Positions 1 through 5,886 of a stretch of 7,516 nt of DNA are shown in pieces. The translations under genes and the position numbers were made by a program. The stretch is from positions 1 to 7,516 of the forward strand of contig JAITVC010000015.1 of assembly GCA_031286005.1 (NCBI GenBank), read 5' to 3'. Below the pieces are notes generated by a model. That model searched no databases. It saw only the letters and a list, made by a program, of their open reading frames with translations, and was not told the DNA's origin. Source of the DNA: Bacteroidales bacterium (GTDB lineage: Bacteria; Bacteroidota; Bacteroidia; Bacteroidales; P3). How positions within the stretch are numbered: position 1 is the first letter of the stretch; each line of letters opens with the position of its first letter.

Positions 1-24
1 TAAATATTTTGGCGGTCCTCATTC

Positions 25-2163
25 TCAATTTTCAACTAATAAAAAATCCATTCGCTTTTTGGCCATATCCACGGTTTGCACTTTGATTTTGACTTTGTCG
101 CCAAGTTTGTATTGCTGGCCATAGCGGCGGCCGATAACTTGGTAGTTGTCTTCGTCGAGGTAATAAATATCGTCGTGCAAGGTTTGCAGCGAAACCATGC
201 CTTCGCATTTATTGCCTTCTATTTCGACAAAAATACCATACTTGCTAACACCGGAAATCACACCGTTGAACACCTCGCCGATATGGTCTTTCATAAATTC
301 GGTCTGTTTGTATTTGATGGACAAGCGTTCGGCATCGGCGGCTTTCTTTTCCATCTTGGAACAATGGTCGCAATATTCTTCATATTCCTGTACGCTTACG
401 GAGTTTTTGTCTTCCAAATAGCGTTCCAGCAAACGGTGCGCCATCACATCCGGATAACGCCGAATGGGCGATGTGAAGTGCGAATAGAACGGAAACGACA
501 AACCGTAGTGCCCAATGTTTTCGGTGGAATAATATGCTTTGCTCATCGTGCGAACGGCTATCGTTTCAATCATGTTTTCCTCGCCTTTTCCGGCTACATT
601 CTTGAACAAATTATTGAACGATGTGGCCAACTCCGAACGGTTTCCGGTTTTCATTTTATAACCAAGTTTCGCCACGAATTGCACAAACGTGGCCAACTTT
701 TCCGCATTCGGCTCGGCGTGCACACGATAGATGAATGTTTTGGCTTTTGTGGGTTTTCCCGATTGTGAAACTTGACTTTTATTGCGCCCCACAAATTCGG
801 CCACGTGTTTATTGGCCAACAACATAAATTCCTCGATCAACCAATTGGCTTCTTTGCTTTCTTTCACGTAAACACCGACCGGGCGGGCTTCTTCATCCAA
901 CTGAAACCGCACTTCGGTGGAATGGAAATTGATGGCGCCGCTTTGAAACCGCTTTTTCCGCAAAATAGCGGCCAAATTGTGCATCGGCAATAACTGTTCG
1001 GCGCAATCGCCCTCACCGTTCTCTATCACTGTTTGCGCATCCTCGTACGCAAAGCGGCGAATACTGCGAATTACGGTTTTTCCAAACCAAGAATTGACCA
1101 CCTGCGCTTTCTCGTTCATCTCAAACACGGCAGAAAACGCCAATTTATCTTCATCCGGACGTAGTGAACACACACCGTTGCACAATTTTTCGGGCAACAT
1201 CGGAATGGTTCTATCCACCAAATAAATCGACGTTGCACGGTCGTAGGCTTCTTTATCAATGATGGAATTGGGCTGAACATAGTAGGTTACGTCTGCAATA
1301 TGCACGCCCACTTCAACGTTTCCGTTGTCTAATTTGCGGAACGACAGGGCATCGTCGAAGTCTTTGGCATCCGCAGGGTCGATGGTCATCGTAGGGATGT
1401 TTCTAAAATCACGACGCTTGGCAATTTCCGATTGGGGGATTTCCAAGGGGATTTTGGCAGCTTCGGCTTCCACCTCTGACGGGAAAAACAACGGGAAATC
1501 TAATTCGGCCAAAATGGACTGCATCTCCACATTATTTTCGCCCGGATTGCCCAGCACCATTACAATTTTACCCGTAGGATTAAGCATCTGCTTGGGCCAA
1601 TCGGTAATCTTGGCCAATACCTTTTGACCATTCTGAGCTGCGCCAATATCTTCTTTCGGAATGAAAATATCGACCGGCATAGACGAGCTATCTGTTGTAA
1701 CAAAAGCATATTTCGGCAATATTTGCAGAGTTCCGACAAAGTTCTCTTTATGGCGTTTAATAACATCTATAATCTTACCTTCTAAACGCCTGCCTTTGCG
1801 TTGCGGAAACAGTGCAACTTTTACCAAATCGCCGTTCAGTGCGTGATTTGTGTTGTTGGCAGCAATAAAAATATCGTCTAAATGCTCATCTTGCGGCAGG
1901 ATATAGGCTTTTCCTGTTGATTTCATATCCACCGTTCCCAAGATGACACCTTTGGGTTCTTCTTCAACCACAAATTTGGGATTGATTTTATATTTGCCTC
2001 GTTTTTGTTCCTGCAGAATTTTGTTTTCTGCCAAATCCAAAATCAACGAGGCGATTTGTTGACGTCCCGCTTTGTCGCTAATGCCTAAACGTGCAGAAAG
2101 TTGCTTTTGATTAAACGTCTCGAACGGATGTTTGGCCAAAAAACGTAATAATTGTGATTTCAT
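25..2163 (-). CDS. rnr: Ribonuclease R, 3'-5' exoribonuclease (RNB/RNase II family)
   Basis: A complete 712-residue protein with the full RNase R domain order, close to the usual family length. An N-terminal winged-helix region (about residues 1-62) is followed by two cold-shock/OB domains (about 70-125 and 140-215), the RNB catalytic domain (about 245-580) and a C-terminal S1 domain (about 628-710). The RNB signature is intact: D262, D268, D270 and D271 in the TIDPADAKDFDDA stretch match the four metal-binding aspartates of E. coli RNase R, and the conserved HFTSPIRRYPD motif lies at about 562-572. The enzyme degrades structured RNA processively from the 3' end in the cytoplasm, in mRNA turnover and rRNA/tRNA quality control (family knowledge). 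The lysine-rich tail of the E. coli enzyme is absent; the protein stops just after S1. The ATG at 2161-2163 is chosen because it begins the winged helix and lies 13 bp from a -7 promoter element. The upstream kelch gene is on the same strand, but each gene has its own promoter. Confidence 0.97.
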   Translation of the reverse strand: MKSQLLRFLAKHPFETFNQKQLSARLGISDKAGRQQIASLILDLAENKILQEQKRGKYKINPKFVVEEEPKGVILGTVDMKSTGKAYILPQDEHLDDIFIAANNTNHALNGDLVKVALFPQRKGRRLEGKIIDVIKRHKENFVGTLQILPKYAFVTTDSSSMPVDIFIPKEDIGAAQNGQKVLAKITDWPKQMLNPTGKIVMVLGNPGENNVEMQSILAELDFPLFFPSEVEAEAAKIPLEIPQSEIAKRRDFRNIPTMTIDPADAKDFDDALSFRKLDNGNVEVGVHIADVTYYVQPNSIIDKEAYDRATSIYLVDRTIPMLPEKLCNGVCSLRPDEDKLAFSAVFEMNEKAQVVNSWFGKTVIRSIRRFAYEDAQTVIENGEGDCAEQLLPMHNLAAILRKKRFQSGAINFHSTEVRFQLDEEARPVGVYVKESKEANWLIEEFMLLANKHVAEFVGRNKSQVSQSGKPTKAKTFIYRVHAEPNAEKLATFVQFVAKLGYKMKTGNRSELATSFNNLFKNVAGKGEENMIETIAVRTMSKAYYSTENIGHYGLSFPFYSHFTSPIRRYPDVMAHRLLERYLEDKNSVSVQEYEEYCDHCSKMEKKAADAERLSIKYKQTEFMKDHIGEVFNGVISGVSKYGIFVEIEGNKCEGMVSLQTLHDDIYYLDEDNYQVIGRRYGQQYKLGDKVKIKVQTVDMAKKRMDFLLVEN

Positions 2164-2176
2164 CGTTTTTTTTCCA

Positions 2177-2184
2177 CAAAGATA
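2177..2184 (-). promoter_or_regulatory. rnr: Promoter -7 element for rnr
   Basis: On the minus strand this reads TATCTTTG, an exact match to the Bacteroidetes -7 consensus TAnnTTTG, and it ends 13 bp before the rnr start codon. No convincing -33 TTG is found at the spacing (20 bp) used by the kelch and tRNA promoters in this window, so the assignment rests on the -7 box and its position. The 96-bp gap between the kelch stop and the rnr start shows no clear hairpin with a T-run, so some read-through from the kelch gene is possible. Confidence 0.55.
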
Positions 2185-2259
2185 CGAAAAAAATTTGAAA
2201 ACGGAGAAGCCCTCAACGAAGTTAATTGTGAACGGAGCACAGAAAATGACACTTTGCTA

Positions 2260-3489
2260 TTAATCTAAATCAAAAACGGACATCGTAAAGGCGGATTTCA
2301 ATACTAATCTGGGATTGGTAAACCGTAACAACCGTATATCTATTGAATACACCGAATTTAAAGGTGTTGAGATACGTTCGTCAAACTCTCCGGTTTTTTC
2401 AAACGTTGCGCCGCATTCAGCCCCTCCAAGAATGTAGAGTTTATTTTCATAATACTGCATTTCCGGATTTACGATTGATAAATCAATATCGAATAGAGAT
2501 AATGCGCCGGTGGTTGTGTTGAAGAGTATCAACTTCCCGCACTCAAACATAAAAATACTATCATTTACAGCGGCTAATGCTGGTCTCATTAAAGAAAAAT
2601 GCTCTGAATAATCGAGTATCTTTTTCCAATTATGATTTGTTAAATCATAACTTTCTATCGTTTCTATTCTCCGGCCATTGTAGCCTCCAATAAAATAAAT
2701 TTTATCTTCAGCCATTACAGCAGTTGCCTCTTTATAAATCGGCATTTCCCCGATTTCATACCACGCTCCTGATTTTAAATCAAATTCGTGTATGAATTTT
2801 GAATAATACCGTTCGCCAAAACGTAATTGTTTAGTAGAACCGCCAAAAACAAGAATAGATGTGTCGGCCAATGTGGATGCAAAAAATGAAGCCTGATGAG
2901 GATTGGTTTCATCTATGTATATTGTGTCTTTTTCAATGTCATACATTTCTATAGTGTTATGCAGATACTCTTGTAACTTTTTTCCGTGTTTTTTAATAAA
3001 TTTTCCTCCAATGGTAATAATTTTTCCGGCAATATAGTGTGAGTTATGATAAGCTCTTGGTTGAGGTAGGGTTGTAACTGTCTCAATGGTGTCTTTTGTT
3101 ATACTATATTTGAAAATTTTATCGCTATATTTATTTTGCTGAATAGTCATAGATGTAGTTATTTTAGTTGGATTTTCTACAAACTGATTAATTCTTTCTT
3201 CTGTCATATCTCCTCCAATGATATAAATATTACTGTCAACGATAACCGATGAAAACGCATAAATAGATATGGGAAGTTTAGACAGCTCTGTATATCTGAC
3301 TTTGTTTCGATAAATTGGATTGCTAATTTTCTCAAATGTTGATAATGTATCTAACCGTAAAACCTCTTTCTTGCTCTGTGAAAACTCTTTTAGGGTATTG
3401 TTGAACTTATTTTCGTTGTCTTCTGATTGGGCAAAACAAAAAACAGAAGAACATACAAAGAAGAGATATAGCCAAGTTTTTATATTCAT
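2260..3489 (-). CDS. Exported kelch-repeat (beta-propeller) protein of unknown function
   Basis: A 409-residue protein starting MNIKTWLYLFFVC, with a short basic N-region, a hydrophobic core and a likely signal peptidase I site after FCFA (about A20/Q21). It should therefore be exported to the periplasm or beyond. The body has at least five kelch-type blades, each with a hydrophobic strand ending in a double glycine: IIGG about 92-93, TIGG about 161-162, VFGG about 216-217, FIGG about 268-269 and LGG about 355-356. Blade-typical segments such as 'YDLTNHNWKK' and 'FDLKSGAWYEI' follow. Kelch propellers bind proteins or sugars; no catalytic motif or partner gene reveals a specific role. The reading frame stays open to 3540, but the ATG at 3489 is preferred: it directly precedes the signal peptide, and a well-formed promoter overlaps the extra 17 codons. 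No recognisable C-terminal sorting domain and no proper lipobox are seen. The gene looks more AT-rich than rnr. Confidence 0.85.
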   Translation of the reverse strand: MNIKTWLYLFFVCSSVFCFAQSEDNENKFNNTLKEFSQSKKEVLRLDTLSTFEKISNPIYRNKVRYTELSKLPISIYAFSSVIVDSNIYIIGGDMTEERINQFVENPTKITTSMTIQQNKYSDKIFKYSITKDTIETVTTLPQPRAYHNSHYIAGKIITIGGKFIKKHGKKLQEYLHNTIEMYDIEKDTIYIDETNPHQASFFASTLADTSILVFGGSTKQLRFGERYYSKFIHEFDLKSGAWYEIGEMPIYKEATAVMAEDKIYFIGGYNGRRIETIESYDLTNHNWKKILDYSEHFSLMRPALAAVNDSIFMFECGKLILFNTTTGALSLFDIDLSIVNPEMQYYENKLYILGGAECGATFEKTGEFDERISTPLNSVYSIDIRLLRFTNPRLVLKSAFTMSVFDLD

Positions 3490-3509
3490 AACTTGTTGAC
3501 ATTTTATTG

Positions 3510-3540
3510 CAAATTTACATAAAATTTTTGATTTGTGCAA
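3510..3540 (-). promoter_or_regulatory. Promoter of the kelch-protein gene
   Basis: On the minus strand, TTG (plus-strand 3538-3540) is followed after 20 bp by TAAATTTG (3510-3517), an exact match to TAnnTTTG. Transcription would start near 3503, giving a short leader of roughly 13 nt before the ATG at 3489. This rules against a translation start at 3540. The insertion sequence lies about 25 bp upstream of the -33 box, so the promoter core is intact. Confidence 0.65.
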
Positions 3541-3564
3541 GCACTTAATTTTTGTGTTATCGCA

Positions 3565-3574
3565 GGCAAAGCCC
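3565..3574. repeat. Target-site duplication, left copy
   Basis: GGCAAAGCCC lies directly outside the left terminal inverted repeat of the insertion sequence, and the same ten bases lie directly outside the right one (5033-5042). A 10-bp duplication is within the range known for IS4-family elements. The exact border is slightly ambiguous, because the duplication begins GG and ends CC: a 20-bp inverted repeat with a 6-bp CAAAGC duplication describes the same bases. The 10-bp reading needs fewer coincidences. Confidence 0.85.
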
Positions 3575-3592
3575 CAATGTCATTCAGTTAAG
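3575..3592 (+). repeat. Left terminal inverted repeat of the IS
   Basis: CAATGTCATTCAGTTAAG is the exact reverse complement of 5015-5032. The match continues two bases outward (CC/GG) into the target duplication. This end would be bound and cut by the transposase. Confidence 0.93.
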
Positions 3593-3624
3593 GATTAAAC
3601 ACGTGATTGTTAATAAATAAAAAG

Positions 3625-3696
3625 TGTCCATTGTGTTGCATACATAAATTTTATGTTTTTTTGTATTGCAAAATTCAAAAAACAACGCAATGGACA
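3625..3696 (+). promoter_or_regulatory. Inverted repeat enclosing the transposase start codon (predicted anti-read-through hairpin)
   Basis: The left arm TGTCCATTGTGTTG (3625-3638) is complementary to the right arm CAACGCAATGGACA (3683-3696) over 14 positions; the one non-Watson-Crick pair would be a U-G wobble in RNA. The right arm contains the ATG start codon at 3690. An mRNA that begins outside the element and includes both arms would bury the start codon in a stem, while a transcript that begins between the arms would not. IS10 and IS50 are known to shield their transposase from external transcription in this way. The function here is inferred. Between the arms lies a smaller palindrome, ACATAAA-T-TTTATGT (3642-3656), which could be a protein-binding site. 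Confidence 0.6.
3631..3659 (+). promoter_or_regulatory. Candidate internal promoter of the transposase gene
   Basis: TTG at 3631-3633 is followed after 18 bp by TATGTTTT (3652-3659), which matches TAnnTTTG at all fixed positions except the last. Transcription would begin near 3666, after the left arm of the inverted repeat at 3625-3638, so the element's own mRNA would leave the start codon at 3690 accessible. The sequence is AT-rich, so a chance match is possible. Confidence 0.4.
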
Positions 3697-5012
3697 GTAC
3701 AAATTTACGAATAATAAGCGATTTAAAAAAGTTTTTAATGGAAATTTTTCATCATACAGATCTCTGGCGGCGTTCGGTAGTCTCGGATAGGGCTTTTACA
3801 CGAAAGCGTAGTTTGCCGTTCAGTACGCTTGTCTTGATGATTTTGAATTTACCCAAGCGAAGTTTAAATATTGAAATAAATTCTTTTTTCAATTATATCA
3901 ATCAAAAATGTTGTGGAAAGTCGGCTTTTTGCATGCAACGCAGTAAATTGAAACCATTTTTTTTTGTAGCGTGGAACAGAGTTTTGATTACGAGTTTTTA
4001 CCGTCATTACAAGGAGCGAGTAAAACGTTGGAATGGCTTTATTTTATTGGCTTTTGACGGTAGTGTTTTTTCATTGCCGAATACAGAAGAGTTACGTACT
4101 ACTTATGGGCAAACTTCGAGTAACAGAGGTAAACATGGAGCTGCCGCATATGGTTGTTTGATGTATGATGTGTTGAATAAATTGGTCGTCGATGCAAGAT
4201 TAATATCCTATTTTTCCAGAGAACGTTCGGTCGTTATGGAACAGTTGAAACATGCACCTGCTAATAGTTTACTGACTTTTGATCGTGGTTATCCCGGTTA
4301 TTGGTTGTTCTATTTGCTTTTGCAAAAGCAGCACAAATTTGTTATGCGTGCACGCTTAGATTTGAACAATGTTGTAAAGGATTTTGTGAAATCATCAGAA
4401 CAGGATTGTATAAAAGTTTTTCATCCGGGACATGATGCAATAGTTCAAATGAAACAAATGGGAATTAAGATAACCAAAGAAACGGCAATCTATTTAAGGC
4501 TGATTAAACTACCATTAAAAACAGGCGAAACAGAAGTGTTGATTACTAATCTTTATTCGTCAGAATGCTTTTCAATAAAGGATTTGAAAGATGTTTATAA
4601 GTTACGTTGGGGAATTGAAACTTGTTTTGGAGTTCTCAAAAATCAATTGCAAATAGAGAATTTTAGTGGTATTCGTAGGATATGTATCGAGCAAGATTTT
4701 TTCGCAAATTTGTTTGTCTACAATTTGCAGAGTATTATCGAAAAGCAATGCCAGTTTGTGGTTACAGAAATTAGCAATAATAGAAAATATAACTACCAAA
4801 TTAACAAAAATGTATGTTGGGCGTTTCTTAAAAACAGAATCGTCGACTTGTTTTTAAAAGAAAATCAACAGCAAATTCTACTCGAATTACAAACTCTTTT
4901 CAAGCAGCATTTGGAGCCTATTAGGCCACACAGAACTTATCCTAGAATACGAAAAGCGATATACGGAAATGGAAAATATATAACTTTAAAAAACTATAAA
5001 CATGCAATCTAA
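3690..5012 (+). CDS. IS4-family DDE transposase
   Basis: A 440-residue transposase with the DDE residues of the IS4/Tnp_1 fold: first aspartate D123 in 'LLAFDGS', second aspartate D198 in 'LLTFDRGYPG', and the glutamate E310 inside the IS4 signature Y-x2-R-x3-E-x6-K (Y303, R306, E310, K317, in 'YKLRWGIETCFGVLK'). The protein binds the terminal inverted repeats and moves the element by cutting and rejoining DNA (family knowledge). The frame is uninterrupted and all catalytic residues are present, so it is probably active. An in-frame TTG at 3666 would add eight residues; the ATG at 3690 is preferred because it is the standard codon and is the one held in the inverted repeat. The C-terminus is basic, and the stop codon lies 2 bp from the right inverted repeat. 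Confidence 0.93.
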   Translation: MDSTNLRIISDLKKFLMEIFHHTDLWRRSVVSDRAFTRKRSLPFSTLVLMILNLPKRSLNIEINSFFNYINQKCCGKSAFCMQRSKLKPFFFVAWNRVLITSFYRHYKERVKRWNGFILLAFDGSVFSLPNTEELRTTYGQTSSNRGKHGAAAYGCLMYDVLNKLVVDARLISYFSRERSVVMEQLKHAPANSLLTFDRGYPGYWLFYLLLQKQHKFVMRARLDLNNVVKDFVKSSEQDCIKVFHPGHDAIVQMKQMGIKITKETAIYLRLIKLPLKTGETEVLITNLYSSECFSIKDLKDVYKLRWGIETCFGVLKNQLQIENFSGIRRICIEQDFFANLFVYNLQSIIEKQCQFVVTEISNNRKYNYQINKNVCWAFLKNRIVDLFLKENQQQILLELQTLFKQHLEPIRPHRTYPRIRKAIYGNGKYITLKNYKHAI

Positions 5013-5014
5013 CT

Positions 5015-5032
5015 CTTAACTGAATGACATTG
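5015..5032 (-). repeat. Right terminal inverted repeat of the IS
   Basis: CTTAACTGAATGACATTG is the exact reverse complement of the left repeat at 3575-3592. It begins 2 bp after the transposase stop codon. Confidence 0.93.
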
Positions 5033-5042
5033 GGCAAAGCCC
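5033..5042. repeat. Target-site duplication, right copy
   Basis: GGCAAAGCCC is identical to 3565-3574 and abuts the right inverted repeat. Removing 3575-5042 restores a continuous intergenic sequence, reading GCAGGCAAAGCCC followed by ACTGGG across the join. Confidence 0.85.
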
Positions 5043-5148
5043 ACTGGGATAATCCGGGTAACATTACTTTTTTTGAAGAAAATTTGTAACGAGGATACAT
5101 CGAACCTACATCGAATCTACCCCCCAAGAAAAATTTAGTTTCAAAGCA
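5043..5148. other. Intergenic remnant between the IS and the tRNA terminator
   Basis: No coding region, RNA or promoter can be supported here. The only visible structure is an imperfect tandem duplication of an 11-base unit, TACATCGAACC then TACATCGAATC (5096-5117), followed by a C-run. With 3490-3564 it formed one intergenic region before the insertion. Confidence 0.5.
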
Positions 5149-5149
5149 T

Positions 5150-5172
5150 AAAAAAAGACGCTCGAAAGCGTC
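5150..5172 (-). terminator. Intrinsic terminator of the tRNA-Leu unit
   Basis: On the minus strand, GACGCT, a 4-base TTCG loop and AGCGTC form a perfect 6-bp GC-rich stem (5157-5172). It is followed directly by a run of seven T residues (complement of 5150-5156). It starts 7 bp after the last base of tRNA-Leu(CAG), so it should end the two-tRNA transcript and limit read-through toward the IS. Confidence 0.88.
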
Positions 5173-5178
5173 CTTTTG

Positions 5179-5262
5179 TGCCCAAAACAGGACTCGAACC
5201 TGCACAACCTTGCGATCACTAGTCCCTGAAACTAGCGCGTCTACCAATTCCGCCATTTGGGC
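5179..5262 (-). tRNA. tRNA-Leu, anticodon CAG
   Basis: An 84-nt class II tRNA. The acceptor stem GCCCAAA pairs with TTTGGGC, and the D-arm region GGCGGAATTGGTAGACGC is typical of tRNA-Leu. The anticodon stem CTAGT/ACTAG encloses loop TTCAGGG, giving anticodon CAG (plus-strand 5226-5228), which reads CUG. A long variable arm is followed by the T-arm GCAGG-TTCGAGT-CCTGT. The discriminator base is A, as expected for leucine. The 3' CCA is not encoded and must be added by a nucleotidyltransferase. It is the second gene of a two-tRNA transcript. Confidence 0.96.
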
Positions 5263-5279
5263 TCTCTGAATTAAGAACT

Positions 5280-5338
5280 AAGAGTTAGGAGTTGAGAATT
5301 GGGTGAAACCAACTCTTCATTCTTCACTCATAACTCTT
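5280..5338. repeat. Imperfect inverted repeat between the two tRNA-Leu genes
   Basis: A 20-base left arm (5280-5299, starting AAGAGTTAGGAGT) and a right arm (5319-5338, ending ACTCATAACTCTT) are complementary at 17 of 20 positions, with a 19-base loop. One strand is almost entirely purine-rich (AAG/GAG-like) and continues this style outside the arms. It may be a short interspersed palindromic element, or a hairpin that separates the tRNAs for processing. There is no T-run after it on either strand, so it is not an obvious terminator. Confidence 0.6.
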
Positions 5339-5348
5339 CTTTCTACTG

Positions 5349-5432
5349 TGCCCGGAACAAGATTCGAACTTGCACACCGTAACCGGCGCCACCCCCTCAA
5401 AGTGGTATGTCTACCAATTCCACCATCCGGGC
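5349..5432 (-). tRNA. tRNA-Leu, anticodon GAG
   Basis: An 84-nt class II tRNA. The acceptor stem GCCCGGA pairs with TCCGGGC. The D-arm region is nearly the same as in the neighbouring tRNA-Leu(CAG). The anticodon stem CCACT/GGTGG (one T-G pair) encloses loop TTGAGGG, giving anticodon GAG (plus-strand 5396-5398), which reads CUC and CUU. A long variable arm and T-arm GCAAG-TTCGAAT-CTTGT follow. The discriminator is A and no CCA is encoded. It is the promoter-proximal gene of the pair. Confidence 0.96.
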
Positions 5433-5450
5433 ATTTTTGAAAAAGGATTG

Positions 5451-5481
5451 CAAAGTTACGAAAAAAAAATCAATTAGACAA
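5451..5481 (-). promoter_or_regulatory. Promoter of the tRNA-Leu unit
   Basis: On the minus strand, TTG (plus-strand 5479-5481) is followed after 20 bp by TAACTTTG (5451-5458), an exact TAnnTTTG match. The spacing is the same as in the kelch promoter. Transcription would begin roughly 11 nt before the first base of tRNA-Leu(GAG). The only terminator-like structure downstream is at 5150-5172, so both tRNAs should be made as one precursor. Confidence 0.7.
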
Positions 5482-5505
5482 CTTTTTTATGTCAAACTAA
5501 ATTTT

Positions 5506-5513
5506 TATCTTTG
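5506..5513 (+). promoter_or_regulatory. Promoter -7 element for the DRTGG/ATPase/hydrogenase-like operon
   Basis: TATCTTTG matches TAnnTTTG exactly and lies 27 bp before the start codon of the first gene of the operon. The expected -33 position near 5483-5485 is only TTT, so the promoter may be weak or need an activator. It is divergent from the tRNA promoter, and the two -33 regions lie side by side at about 5479-5485. Confidence 0.55.
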
Positions 5514-5540
5514 TTGCAAATATTGTATGATTAACTGAAT

Positions 5541-5885
5541 ATGACTTTATCTGAAATTCAAAAATTGCTGCAAGCAACGGTTGTTTGCGGAAGCGATAAA
5601 ACCTCGCAAACTATTGATTATGCCTTTGCTTCTGACTTGATGAGCGATGTACTGACGTTGAAATCTTCTCAAATCATGCTGATTACGGGGCTTTGCAACA
5701 TCCAGACCATGCGCACAATGGAAATGGCAGACCTCAACACGGTGATTTTCGTTCGTGGAAAGAAAGCGACTGAAGATATGATTGAAATCGCACAAGAAAA
5801 CAACATGATTGTGCTGCAAACGGATTATTCCATGTTTAGAACGTCCGGAATCCTTTGGGAAGCCGGCATAAAACCTGTTTTTTGA
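5541..5885 (+). CDS. DRTGG-domain protein, first gene of a sensory hydrogenase-like operon
   Basis: A 114-residue soluble protein resembling the small stand-alone DRTGG-domain family. Support comes from the N-terminal 'LSEIQKLLQATVVCG' segment, the characteristic ASDLMSDVL motif (residues 30-38), the central strand 'QIMLITGLCNIQTMRTMEMADLNTVIFVRG', and the 'GKKATEDMIEIAQENNMIVLQTDYSMFRTSG' C-terminal half. The domain also occurs in longer proteins such as some phosphotransacetylases, where it is thought to be regulatory. Its ligand here is unknown. The ATG at 5541 is the only start that keeps the whole domain, and it follows the promoter element at 5506-5513. The stop codon is 1 bp from the next start, indicating a translationally linked operon. 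From memory, similar small proteins sit beside GHKL ATPases and [FeFe]-hydrogenase-like proteins in Firmicutes, Thermotogae and Bacteroidetes. Confidence 0.88.
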   Translation: MTLSEIQKLLQATVVCGSDKTSQTIDYAFASDLMSDVLTLKSSQIMLITGLCNIQTMRTMEMADLNTVIFVRGKKATEDMIEIAQENNMIVLQTDYSMFRTSGILWEAGIKPVF

Positions 5886-5886
5886 T

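Larger units (their letters stand above)
3575..5032 (+). mobile_element. Complete IS4-type insertion sequence, 1458 bp
   Basis: The element is bounded by perfect 18-bp terminal inverted repeats (CAATGTCATTCAGTTAAG and its reverse complement) and flanked by identical 10-bp direct repeats. It holds a single intact transposase gene that fills most of its length and ends 2 bp before the right inverted repeat. Intact ends, an identical duplication and an open frame suggest a recent insertion by an element that may still be active. It lies between the kelch promoter and the terminator of the tRNA unit, apparently without breaking a gene. Size, DDE motifs and duplication length fit the IS4 family; I cannot name the specific IS. 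Confidence 0.93.

Noticed and set aside
1..24. Possible feature downstream of rnr
   Set aside because: Only 24 bases are visible and they contain no hairpin, start codon context or promoter element that can be supported.
76..768. Long open frame on the plus strand opposite rnr (230 codons)
   Set aside because: It lies entirely antisense to the well-conserved RNase R gene, has a low-complexity Phe/His-rich translation, and resembles no family.
3430..3489. Lipoprotein signal in the kelch protein
   Set aside because: Cysteines occur in the hydrophobic segment, but none has a small Gly/Ala/Ser residue before it in a proper lipobox; the FCFA/QS site fits signal peptidase I.
3490..3540. Extending the kelch protein upstream to an ATG at 3540
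   Set aside because: The extra 17 codons would come before a classic signal peptide and overlap a good TTG-N20-TAAATTTG promoter whose start point lies downstream of that ATG.
3666..3689. TTG start for the transposase, adding eight residues
   Set aside because: An in-frame ATG follows at 3690, the extra residues belong to no domain, and the candidate transcription start is at about 3666.
4942..5256. Minus-strand open frame across the IS end, intergenic remnant and tRNA-Leu(CAG)
   Set aside because: It crosses the IS border, a terminator and a tRNA gene, so it cannot be an ancestral gene; the frame is open by chance.
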